Under the pieces are notes generated by a model. The model saw nothing but the letters and a program-made list of their open reading frames with translations, made no database searches and was not told where the DNA came from. 64,000 nt of DNA from assembly GCF_032393985.1 (NCBI RefSeq), contig NZ_CP135918.1, positions 930,001 to 994,000 of the forward strand, given 5' to 3'. Source of the stretch: Fischerella sp. JS2 (GTDB lineage: Bacteria; Cyanobacteriota; Cyanobacteriia; Cyanobacteriales; Nostocaceae). The position numbers and the translations under genes were made by a program. This document shows, in pieces, positions 45,689 to 53,834 of this stretch (its first letter is position 1; the number at the start of each line of letters is the position of its first letter).

Positions 45689-47035
45689 ATGGTTGTGGAA
45701 AACAAAATTCAATTCATAGATAAACTGCGGCTGGGTTTGGCTGTCTCTATAGCTAAAAGCGTAACTTTGATGGTGCGATCGCTACGTTTGGGTGCGGCGT
45801 CTGTTTTACCTGGTGCGATCGCACGTCGTATTGAACCCCGTTTGTTGCCATTGTTGAGTCAGCAGGTGAAAAATGGGGTGATTCTTGTTGCTGGCACAAA
45901 TGGCAAAACTACCACATCGCTGTTCTTACGGGAGATTTTAGAACGCCAAGGTTTTTGTGTTGCTCATAATTCCACGGGTGCGAATTTAGAAAATGGCTTG
46001 ATGACAGCGTTAATGGAAAGCACAAATTTGGTAGGTTCGCTAGATGTAGATTACGCCATTTTAGAAGTAGATGAAAATATCCTACCCAGGGTTTTAGCTC
46101 CAATTCAACCAAAACTGATTCTCTGTTTAAACTTGTTCCGTGATCAACTGGATAGATATGGAGAAGTAGACACAATTAGTAAACGTTGGGGAAGTGCGAT
46201 CGCAACTTTACCCCCTGAAACTATTATTGTTGCCAATGCTGACGACCCGACAATTTGCTATCTTGGTCAGCAGTTATCTCAACAACAAGTTGCATTTTTT
46301 GGTTTAAACGAACCAGAACAGTATTTAGAAGCGATTCCCCATGCTGTTGATTCTATCTATTGTCCCAGTTGCGGACACGCTTTAGATTATAAAGGCGTTT
46401 ATTTATCTCATATGGGCGAATATACTTGTCCCAGTTGTAGTTTTACTAGAAGCAAACCAACTATTGATAGTAGCCAATGGCCGCAAATTCTCATTGGCTT
46501 GTACAACAAATACAATACTTTAGCAGCTGCTACTGCCGCCATTGAATTGGGAATTGATGAAGCGACTATTCGTGATGCTATACCTAAGTTTCAACCTGCT
46601 TTTGGTCGTGCGGAAGAACTAAATATTAATGGGAAACAAGTACGAATTTTATTATCAAAAAATCCTGTGGGGACAAATGAAACTATTCGAGTTGTGACCC
46701 AAAGTCATCATCAAACAACGTTATTAGTATTAAATGATCGCATTCAAGATGGCGAGGATGTTTCCTGGATTTGGGATGTAGATACAGAGAAACTAGTCCA
46801 ACGGGGAGGAACTCTCATAGTGAGTGGCGATCGCGCCTATGATATGGCTCTGCGTCTTCGCTACAGCGATCCCGCACCTCAAAATACTTGTAAATTGATT
46901 GTCGAAGAAAATTTGCAACAAGCTATCAACACAGCTTTGGCAAATACCCCAGATCACGAAACTTTGCATATCTTACCTACCTACACAGCTATGCTTGATG
47001 TACGGGAAGTACTAACTGGTAGGAAAATTCGCTAA
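45689..47035 (+). CDS. MurT-like Mur ligase (DUF1727)
   Basis: The 448-residue protein resembles MurT, the catalytic subunit that amidates the D-Glu of lipid II together with the glutamine amidotransferase GatD. The Mur-ligase P-loop is VAGTNGKTTTS (about 67-77). A zinc-ribbon of the MurT type sits at Cys225, 228, 247 and 250 (CPSCG and CPSCS), and the C-terminal DUF1727 domain has SGDRAYDMALRLRY. No GatD gene follows: the next gene is on the other strand. GatD would have to be elsewhere, or the protein has another role. ATG at 45689 with AGGA just before it. Confidence 0.82.
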   Translation: MVVENKIQFIDKLRLGLAVSIAKSVTLMVRSLRLGAASVLPGAIARRIEPRLLPLLSQQVKNGVILVAGTNGKTTTSLFLREILERQGFCVAHNSTGANLENGLMTALMESTNLVGSLDVDYAILEVDENILPRVLAPIQPKLILCLNLFRDQLDRYGEVDTISKRWGSAIATLPPETIIVANADDPTICYLGQQLSQQQVAFFGLNEPEQYLEAIPHAVDSIYCPSCGHALDYKGVYLSHMGEYTCPSCSFTRSKPTIDSSQWPQILIGLYNKYNTLAAATAAIELGIDEATIRDAIPKFQPAFGRAEELNINGKQVRILLSKNPVGTNETIRVVTQSHHQTTLLVLNDRIQDGEDVSWIWDVDTEKLVQRGGTLIVSGDRAYDMALRLRYSDPAPQNTCKLIVEENLQQAINTALANTPDHETLHILPTYTAMLDVREVLTGRKIR

Positions 47036-47040
47036 TTAGT

Positions 47041-47075
47041 TAGTGGTTAGTGGTTAGTGGTTAGTGGTTAGTGGT
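47041..47075. repeat. Five perfect heptamer repeats (TAGTGGT)
   Basis: TAGTGGT is repeated five times without a mismatch, directly after the MurT-like gene's stop. It belongs to the short tandemly repeated heptamer class of filamentous cyanobacteria. Confidence 0.9.
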
Positions 47076-47192
47076 GAACTACTAACTACTAACCTTTATT
47101 GGTGTCACAGTTGGGTAGAACTGGCTATCAGTTAAACTACTAACTACTAATGTACAGACGCGATTAATTGCGTCTCTACTAACTACTAACCC

Positions 47193-47594
47193 TTATTGTA
47201 ACTTCACTGCTGCACGTTGTAGAGGTAAAACTTCTTCTAAAGTTAATTCATGGTCAGAAGTAAGGTGACTGTTACAACAAATAGTACTAAAAAATACTGG
47301 CTGACCGACTACTTCTGAAAAATGTTTTTCTAGCAGTAATCTTGAGGTAATATCTCCTAATAAATCAGAAAGGTCTTTTGTGAGTTGATCTCTGTCATCC
47401 CGGTGAACCATTCTAAATTGGAAAGGTGTTTCGCCAACTATTTCTTTGACAGCAGCATCGAATTTATCTGGCTCTTTCTGAACGTAGGCAAAAGATACTT
47501 CTTCTAAAAAATTCCAAGCTTCTGGAAAAATTTCCTGGATTTTTTCTAGATGATTTTCATTTTGGTAGACTAAAGTTGCAGTTTTGCAATCCAT
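47193..47594 (-). CDS. Hypothetical protein of unknown family
   Basis: The 133-residue product is soluble, acidic and mixed alpha/beta, with no transmembrane segment or signal. It opens with MDCKTATLVYQNENHLEKI, has a charged middle with FRMVHRDDRDQLTKD, a HFSEVVGQPVFFSTICCN segment with paired cysteines and a C-terminal amphipathic stretch. No domain is recognised. ATG at 47594 and coherent composition suggest a genuine gene. It is an isolated gene, with a 440-base gap upstream and the MurT gene convergent to it. Confidence 0.5.
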   Translation of the reverse strand: MDCKTATLVYQNENHLEKIQEIFPEAWNFLEEVSFAYVQKEPDKFDAAVKEIVGETPFQFRMVHRDDRDQLTKDLSDLLGDITSRLLLEKHFSEVVGQPVFFSTICCNSHLTSDHELTLEEVLPLQRAAVKLQ

Positions 47595-48038
47595 AGGTCA
47601 AACAATTTTGGATTTTATATTTTGGATTTTGGATTGACCCCACAGATTTTTGTGGGGGCTTGTATCATTAGAGAGAAATCAGTTTACTGCTAAACTAAGT
47701 GTCTTATTTATATTGACATTTTTTAGCTAAGTACAATCTCTAATATTATGAATTCTTTATTTTTAAGAAACTAGGGGCGTACAGGTGTACGCCCCTACTC
47801 ATTCTTTTATTGAGTTATCTTTAGATGATACTAATTGACAGATGGATTCACCCAACCCGGACACAGAAGGCAATTTCCAATCCAAAATCCAAAATGGTAT
47901 GAGTTCTGCTATCAACCAAAGATTTCAATCCTTTGCTTTAAGTAGGTGAGTGAAAATCAACCTAACTATGTTAAGAAAAGTAGATAAACATAAAATCCTT
48001 ACCAATGACAAATAATAAATGACAACCCTAACTAAACT
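47595..48038. other. Intergenic region with palindromes and a dispersed repeat
   Basis: About 440 bases. It has the perfect 12-bp hairpin at 47772-47797 and a diverged copy of the repeat also seen at 16945-17030 (47938-48020, including ACTATGTTAAGAAAAGTAG). A CCCCACA/TGTGGGG stem lies at 47638-47657. No gene. Confidence 0.5.
47772..47797. repeat. Perfect 12-bp palindrome
   Basis: TAGGGGCGTACA and TGTACGCCCCTA pair perfectly around a GG loop. It resembles the GGGGCGTAC-type palindromic repeats scattered in cyanobacterial genomes. Confidence 0.7.
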
Positions 48039-48752
48039 TCAAATCCCAGATCCATCTAAAAAATCTTCAATCACAGAATCACGACTACATCTAATTTCTT
48101 GATTTACTTGAGTGACAGACATATGTAAATTCACTTCCAACTTTTCTACTTGTTGTTCTAGTTCTTTCACACGTTCAAATAAAGCTCGAATTGCTTCAGC
48201 TTCTACATCCCGCAGTTGATTGTGAGCCAAAACATCTACTTTTGTATTTTCGCAACGAGTGATACGTCCAGGAATACCAACTACAGTTGTATTGCTAGGT
48301 ACGTCGCGCAGTACTACTGAACCTGCACCAATACGGACATTATCTCCTATTTGGATATTGCCTAATACCTTTGCACCTGCACCAACAACGACATTGTTAC
48401 CTAAAGTCGGATGGCGCTTACCAGTTTCTTTACCAGTACCGCCAAGGGTAACACCTTGATAAATCAGGGCATAATCACCTACAATTGCCGTCTCGCCAAT
48501 CACCACTCCCATGCCATGGTCTATAAATACACCCCGACCAATTTTTGCTCTTGGGTGAATTTCAATCCCAGTGATAAACCTACTGATTTGAGAAATGAGG
48601 CGGGGAATAAATGGAATATTTTTCTTGTACAACCAATGGGCAATGCGATGGAACAGCAAAGCTTGCAGTCCAGGATAGCAAAATAATACTTCTAGCCAGT
48701 TACGGGCTGCGGGGTCACGCTCATAAATTGTTCGTAAATCTGTTAGTAGCAT
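48039..48752 (-). CDS. cysE: Serine O-acetyltransferase
   Basis: The enzyme makes O-acetylserine from serine and acetyl-CoA, the first step of cysteine synthesis, in the cytoplasm. The left-handed beta-helix has hexapeptide repeats from about residue 60 on: [39 protein letters not shown] and [19 protein letters not shown]. The length of 237 is typical of the cyanobacterial form. The C-terminal Ile (SGI), which pairs with the cysteine synthase active site in the complex, is present. ATG at 48752. A single gene. Confidence 0.9.
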   Translation of the reverse strand: MLLTDLRTIYERDPAARNWLEVLFCYPGLQALLFHRIAHWLYKKNIPFIPRLISQISRFITGIEIHPRAKIGRGVFIDHGMGVVIGETAIVGDYALIYQGVTLGGTGKETGKRHPTLGNNVVVGAGAKVLGNIQIGDNVRIGAGSVVLRDVPSNTTVVGIPGRITRCENTKVDVLAHNQLRDVEAEAIRALFERVKELEQQVEKLEVNLHMSVTQVNQEIRCSRDSVIEDFLDGSGI

Positions 48753-49159
48753 ACTTAATATTTTGATGATGATTGCTTGGCTACAAACAGGATTCCCTAC
48801 TCTTAAAGGCAGTAATTGAGATTATGGTAAGATTCTTGATATTCGCCCTAAAAATATTATTTTAGCAAATATTACTAAAATATTTTCCTCTACTGGAGTT
48901 CATCGCAAACCACTAGATATTTGATAATCGAACGCAGATGAACACAGATGCACACAGATGGATTATTGGTATCGCTTCTCTAAAAACAATGATTAATTCA
49001 CCTCAGACGTACAAATTATAAAATACACACAAATAACCCATCGGTGTCCATCGGTATCCATCGGTGTTCGATTATCAAAAAACGATTTTGGGCATCGCTG
49101 CAATTTACATCAGCCAATGTTTTCACAAGCACTAAAGTGCTTACTACGAACTGTGTATT
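48753..49159. other. Intergenic region with an inverted-repeat element
   Basis: About 400 bases with no gene. The main content is the 160-bp element at 48920-49079. The sequence up to 48900 is AT-rich and holds the cysE promoter, not resolved. Confidence 0.5.
48920..49079. repeat. 160-bp element with 14-bp inverted ends and tandem inner repeats
   Basis: TTTGATAATCGAAC (48920-48933) and GTTCGATTATCAAA (49066-49079) are perfect inverted repeats. The left arm has AGATG-ACACAGATG-CACACAGATGG tandem units and the right arm their GGTGTCCATCGG counterparts, so the two arms would form a long imperfect hairpin. Loose relatives of the arms occur at 39552, 51500 and 61690. It has the form of a miniature mobile element. 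Confidence 0.6.
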
Positions 49160-50374
49160 TTACTCTATAACAGCTAATATAGATTTTGGCAATAATTTAT
49201 CTTTGAACCAAACTATTCTGGCGGGAACATCGTTTAATTTGACACCAACTTTATCCAAATTCAAACGTTCAGAAATTGCCAAAATTAAATTATCACATTG
49301 GGCGCGCCGGACTTGAGCAAACTTTTTTTGTAAATATTCCGGTCGCCAATAACCAATAATTTCTAAGAGAAAACTACGTCCATCGGGATGCACTAACCGA
49401 AAATCCGGAATCATCACACTACCAGGAATAGGAATTAAATCAACTTCTCGCTCTAACACCCAACAACTTTTCAGTGCATCCCATTTATCAGCAAAGGATG
49501 CTTCGATCATACTATCGTAAGGTTTACCTGGTGGGTAATGAGTTACTAACCCACATTCAGAATTAAGGGTGAAACGTCCAGTTTTCCAGGTTTCTGTATA
49601 AAAATCACGGACTTGTAGTGTTGCAGAAAGACTCCATTTGGTGACGTGCAATAAAGCTGGAATAAGTTTAGCGATCGCTAAACCATACCGCGTACTAGGA
49701 TTAAATAAACTCGTCGGTCCATCAATTGTAATTGTAAATCCATGATCGGCATCACCTTCGATATATGCCATCAATTGAAATAATTTTAAATAGCGAAATA
49801 ACAACTTGTATTCACCAGGAACATTTCGATGAGCATTTAATACTAATTGACTGGCTTTATAAAATACACCCTGCACTTGCGATAAATTATATCTATGCAA
49901 TAATGCTTCCGGTTTTGGTGCATCAAAAGTAGTGAGAATTTTATTCTCTAACAAGTCAGCATATAATCCATCACGGACTTGCTGTGGTAAAACTTCTCGT
50001 TCGAGTTCTTGAGTTAAATTATCAGCTATATTTTTTAATGTCACTTGTGTCAATTCCGGGCTTGGAACGGATTTAGCTGCTAAAGCAAACACCTTTTCTC
50101 TTAACATTTGGGGTTCTAAGGGACTGACGACTTCAAATGTACAAAAACTACTTTTGAGCAGATAAGCTAAACCCCGCTTCATTTTATAGTCGGTTGTGTC
50201 ACCTTCTAATTCTAATAATTGACGTTCTAGCGTACCTTGGGTTTTTCCTACTGATTCTTGAAAAGAACTAATTAATTCGTTGGCTAACTCTATATGTTTA
50301 GAATCCAGTTTTAATCTTTTTGGGATAATTTCTTCCCCATTTTGTCGATGATGAAGTAAATCTGTTGGTAACAT
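49160..50374 (-). CDS. DUF790/Bax1-type nuclease
   Basis: The 404-residue protein belongs to DUF790, the family of archaeal Bax1, a nuclease partner of XPB helicase in DNA repair. The first domain has LKLDSKHIELANELI and GDTTDYKMKRGLAYLL, and the C-terminal part has a PD-(D/E)xK-like core, IPDFRLV (about 337-343) and FLLEIIGYW (about 352-360). In cyanobacteria the gene often accompanies an XPB-type helicase; none lies within this window. ATG at 50374. The mtnP gene lies just upstream on the same strand. The nuclease role is by family analogy. Confidence 0.78.
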   Translation of the reverse strand: MLPTDLLHHRQNGEEIIPKRLKLDSKHIELANELISSFQESVGKTQGTLERQLLELEGDTTDYKMKRGLAYLLKSSFCTFEVVSPLEPQMLREKVFALAAKSVPSPELTQVTLKNIADNLTQELEREVLPQQVRDGLYADLLENKILTTFDAPKPEALLHRYNLSQVQGVFYKASQLVLNAHRNVPGEYKLLFRYLKLFQLMAYIEGDADHGFTITIDGPTSLFNPSTRYGLAIAKLIPALLHVTKWSLSATLQVRDFYTETWKTGRFTLNSECGLVTHYPPGKPYDSMIEASFADKWDALKSCWVLEREVDLIPIPGSVMIPDFRLVHPDGRSFLLEIIGYWRPEYLQKKFAQVRRAQCDNLILAISERLNLDKVGVKLNDVPARIVWFKDKLLPKSILAVIE

Positions 50375-50486
50375 ATTCAGTTAACAGTTATCAGTTTTGT
50401 AATAATTATCTGAAGGCGAAGCATGGAAATAGTATTTTTTTATTTAATAGAAAAAATTACTCACCAAAAGCTTCGCCTCTTAGGAA

Positions 50487-51359
50487 TTAAATATATTTTT
50501 TCAACAACAATCCTAATTTTTCTTTTGTTGCTGTTGGCACTTTATCCAATGATGTCAAAATTGCATATTTTAATGCTGAATGAGCAACGCTAGGTGGTGG
50601 ATTATCACTCAATCGCCGCACTGTTTCTTGAATTACTTTTTGGGCATTGACAGCATTGCGTTGTAAATTATTTACTACCATTTCTACTGTGACGCTATCA
50701 TGGTCTGGATGCCAACAATCATAATCAGTTACTAGTGCTAAAGTTGCATAGGCAATTTCAGCTTCTCGTGCTAACTTTGCCTCTGGTAAGTTTGTCATTC
50801 CAATTACTGTTGCACCCCAACTGCGGTAAAGATTTGATTCTGCTTTGGTAGAAAATGCTGGCCCTTCCATACATACGTAAGTACCGCTACGATGCAGGGT
50901 AACATCTGGGAAATTGAGAGAAGCGATCGCATCTGCTAAAACTCCAGCTAAATTATGACAAACTGGATCACCAAAGGCAATGTGAGCAACTATTCCTTCT
51001 CCAAAAAACGTAGAAATCCGATTTTTAGTTCTATCAATAAATTGATCAGGAACTACCATATCCAATGGCTTCGCTTCTTCCTTCAAAGAACCCACCGCAC
51101 TTGCCGAAATTAAATACTCCACACCCAATTGCTTCATCGCATAGATGTTAGCGCGGAATGGCAACTCTGAAGGTAGAAACGTATGATTACGACCATGACG
51201 AGCTAAAAAAGCTACGCGCGTACCATCTAAAGTTCCTAAGATTATTGCATCAGAAGGCGAGCCAAAGGGCGTATCAACCTTCACTTCTTCTACGTCTTTG
51301 AGGGCATCCATTTTGTATAAACCACTGCCACCTATAATTCCAATCCGAGCTTCTGTCAT
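50487..51359 (-). CDS. mtnP: S-methyl-5'-thioadenosine phosphorylase
   Basis: The 290-residue enzyme cleaves methylthioadenosine, a by-product of SAM use, to adenine and methylthioribose-1-phosphate. The start GIIGGSGLY, the phosphate loop [22 protein letters not shown] and the [12 protein letters not shown] and [18 protein letters not shown] motifs are all of this family. Its length is usual for MtnP, longer than standard PNP. ATG at 51359. It probably forms a loose pair with the DUF790 gene 112 bases downstream. Confidence 0.9.
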   Translation of the reverse strand: MTEARIGIIGGSGLYKMDALKDVEEVKVDTPFGSPSDAIILGTLDGTRVAFLARHGRNHTFLPSELPFRANIYAMKQLGVEYLISASAVGSLKEEAKPLDMVVPDQFIDRTKNRISTFFGEGIVAHIAFGDPVCHNLAGVLADAIASLNFPDVTLHRSGTYVCMEGPAFSTKAESNLYRSWGATVIGMTNLPEAKLAREAEIAYATLALVTDYDCWHPDHDSVTVEMVVNNLQRNAVNAQKVIQETVRRLSDNPPPSVAHSALKYAILTSLDKVPTATKEKLGLLLKKYI

Positions 51360-51594
51360 TATTTTTAGCCTCTAGCTTTTTGCTGTGCCAAGTTATTTTA
51401 ATGGCAAATGTGTCTATTGGAATCCGGTTTGATTTATGAGCTTAGTAAAATATTTTTTATAAATCGTAGACGCGCCTTCTTCGGCTTCCCGCAGGGTACA
51501 CCGATGGACACAGATAGATTTTTCGTTGGTGACAACAAAAGTAGTTAAAGATAATTTCCTTTGCTTAATTTGGGAATTCGACTTTCGAGTTGGA

Positions 51595-52140
51595 TTAATG
51601 ACTATGAGTTTGAATTTGAAAATCCTCAAATGTTACCTGAAAACCATCGCTTTGGGGACAGGCACATACTAATCCTACTTGCACTGTTGGTTGCTGAGTT
51701 AAGTATGCCACCTCTAGTTTAATGTAATCTGTGCTATTAAGTGAATATAGTATTTCTACGGTGTCGCCTCGGCGCTGCAATCGCAACCATAAGCAATCAG
51801 GATTCTGTGCTAATGGTAAAATTGACCAGTTGGAGTCGTTGTGAGTGACAATAGCGCTGACGTAATGTAAATCGCTGACAAATTCAATGCTGGATTTAAG
51901 CCAAGTTTTTTCATCTATGCGAATCATCAATCCTGCGTGATCGCATGAGTTTTGATAATTGCCGATAATTTTGACTTGAGCAGTAAAGTCCCCTGTAACT
52001 TCTTGATAATAAAAATTGCCGTTGTCACGGATACAATACTGAGTTCTACGCCAAAAATCTGTTTTTGCACCAGCAGTAACAGTAATAATGCCCTCTTGTT
52101 GCTCCCACACTGGTGGTTCATTATACCATTTCATAAGCAT
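51595..52140 (-). CDS. DUF1349 (concanavalin-like) family protein
   Basis: The 181-residue protein fits DUF1349: a jelly-roll fold with WYNEPPVWEQQEG at the start, TDFWRRTQYCIRDNGNFYYQ, GLMIRIDEKTWLKSSIEF, WLRLQRRGDTVEILYS and VQVGLVCACPQSDGFQVTFEDF. Proteins of this fold bind or cleave carbohydrates in some families, but no activity is known here. The start may be either of two in-frame ATGs (52140 or 52134). It stands alone; the intergenic DNA towards mtnP carries a dispersed repeat fragment (51465-51500). Confidence 0.75.
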   Translation of the reverse strand: MLMKWYNEPPVWEQQEGIITVTAGAKTDFWRRTQYCIRDNGNFYYQEVTGDFTAQVKIIGNYQNSCDHAGLMIRIDEKTWLKSSIEFVSDLHYVSAIVTHNDSNWSILPLAQNPDCLWLRLQRRGDTVEILYSLNSTDYIKLEVAYLTQQPTVQVGLVCACPQSDGFQVTFEDFQIQTHSH

Positions 52141-52288
52141 AAGCAGAGCTTGAGTAATATTGTGTAGGTTTTAATACTATTGTTTTATTAAGAGTAGCAG
52201 TGATTAAACTTCATCCATGTGGATGATTTTGTTAACATCCATACATAGAAGTGTATGTTTATTAAGCTATGATTTATCAACTCAAGCT

Positions 52289-53557
52289 TTAAAAATATTC
52301 TACCCGTGCATCAAAACCGCGATCGCGTAACTGACTAGAACGTCTTTCGGCTTCGGGGCGATCGCGAAATGCGCCAGCATTGACATAATCTCCCAGTTTT
52401 GATTTGACTGCAAATGCTTGGGGCACAAATTGACGAACTTGCTCAAGAGTATTGACATCGCGAATTGGTACAATTACCACATAGCGGTTTTCAATATTGG
52501 GGTTTTCTCCTCCTGTAGAGTTGTTATTAGTTAATCCCAATGCTTGCCAGGTTTGAAAATCTACAAATCCAGTGGGATTGAGTCCAGCAGTTTGCTGAAA
52601 TTGGGCAACACCATCTCTAGTTTCTGTACCGTAGTAACCTGTAATCTCGCGATTAAAGAGCCCCTGTTGACGTAAACTTTGTTGCACGGCGACAACGCGC
52701 GGACTGTTTTCACCCAAACAGATAAAACCGCTTGTTGATGAACAACCAGAAGTTTTGTTATTGGCATAGTTTGCATTGGTGGATATTGCTGTCCAAGTTT
52801 GTCCATCGACAATACCATTAGCTGTGAGTCCGTAATCACGCTGAAAACGTACTACAGCATCTTTGGTGACAGAGCCAAAATTACCTGTAGGATTCGCTTG
52901 AAAATAACCCAACTGTGCTAAATTCTTTTGTAATTGTAATACTTGCGGACCTGCATCACCTTCATTCAAGGCATTGGGATATTTATCAATTCCACCAACA
53001 CTATTACTTGGTCTTGATGCCAAACTGGTACGTATTATTTGCAAAGTGTTTGCACCAGCCACACCATCAGCTTGCAATCTTTTAGATTGCTGGAATCGAA
53101 TCACAGCTTGCTCTGTTTCTTGACCAAAATAACCTGTTACCAGGCCTTTATAGTAACCCAATGTTCGCAAAGATTGTTGTAGTTGTGTGACTGCTGCTCC
53201 CCTACTACCTACCTTGAGAACATTACTACTGCTACTGTTAGATTGCCGAGGTTGACATGCAGCTTGCAATGCACGTTGAGTTTGTGGCCCCACTTGGCCA
53301 ATTGTAGGAATCTTCTTTGCTTGCTGGAATTTTTTAACAGCATTTTCTGTCAAGGGACCAAAATTGCCATTGATTGGGCCATTGTAGTACCCTAACCTTT
53401 GCAAACATCTCTGAATACTTGTGACTTGGGGACCGCTATTTCCTCTTCCTAGTGCTAATGCTTGCCCTGCTATATTGAGAAATGCCAAAGTCAATGCTAC
53501 AGATAAAAGCCGCATTGTCGCACTATTAGATAACTTCTGCTTATTCCAGTCACTCAT
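52289..53557 (-). CDS. Secreted protein with four peptidoglycan-binding domains and a SPOR-like C-terminus
   Basis: The 422-residue protein has a signal peptide (about 14-36, LLSVALTLAFLNIAGQALALG). Four PG_binding_1 domains follow, at about 37-97, 113-170, 197-258 and 285-342. Their motifs are CLQRLGYYNGPINGNFGPLTE, TLGYYKGLVTGYFGQETEQAV, LGYFQANPTGNFGSVTKDAV and GLFNREITGYYGTETRDGV. The C-terminal 65 residues (YVVIVPIRDVNTLEQVRQF) look like a SPOR domain, which binds denuded peptidoglycan. The protein probably sits in the cell wall or septum; no catalytic domain is present. ATG at 53557. Single gene. Confidence 0.85.
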   Translation of the reverse strand: MSDWNKQKLSNSATMRLLSVALTLAFLNIAGQALALGRGNSGPQVTSIQRCLQRLGYYNGPINGNFGPLTENAVKKFQQAKKIPTIGQVGPQTQRALQAACQPRQSNSSSSNVLKVGSRGAAVTQLQQSLRTLGYYKGLVTGYFGQETEQAVIRFQQSKRLQADGVAGANTLQIIRTSLASRPSNSVGGIDKYPNALNEGDAGPQVLQLQKNLAQLGYFQANPTGNFGSVTKDAVVRFQRDYGLTANGIVDGQTWTAISTNANYANNKTSGCSSTSGFICLGENSPRVVAVQQSLRQQGLFNREITGYYGTETRDGVAQFQQTAGLNPTGFVDFQTWQALGLTNNNSTGGENPNIENRYVVIVPIRDVNTLEQVRQFVPQAFAVKSKLGDYVNAGAFRDRPEAERRSSQLRDRGFDARVEYF

Positions 53558-53834
53558 AATTATTTAAATAGCAGATATTAGAGTTTTCGTCCCGGATGTC
53601 TCCGTGTATATTTATTACCCAAATATTTTTAATTAGCTTACAGTAGTATTAGCACTGACATATTTTAAGTTGTATTTACGAAAAAATATACCATCTTCTA
53701 TGGAGTTTCCATGAAAAATTAATTTAGTCAGCTTGGTACAAATATTTAAATTTTTTTATACAAGATTCATACAGTTACAGTGTTCCGATTTTTACGTATA
53801 AATACATACTTCACCCTTTATCCTTCATCCTTCT

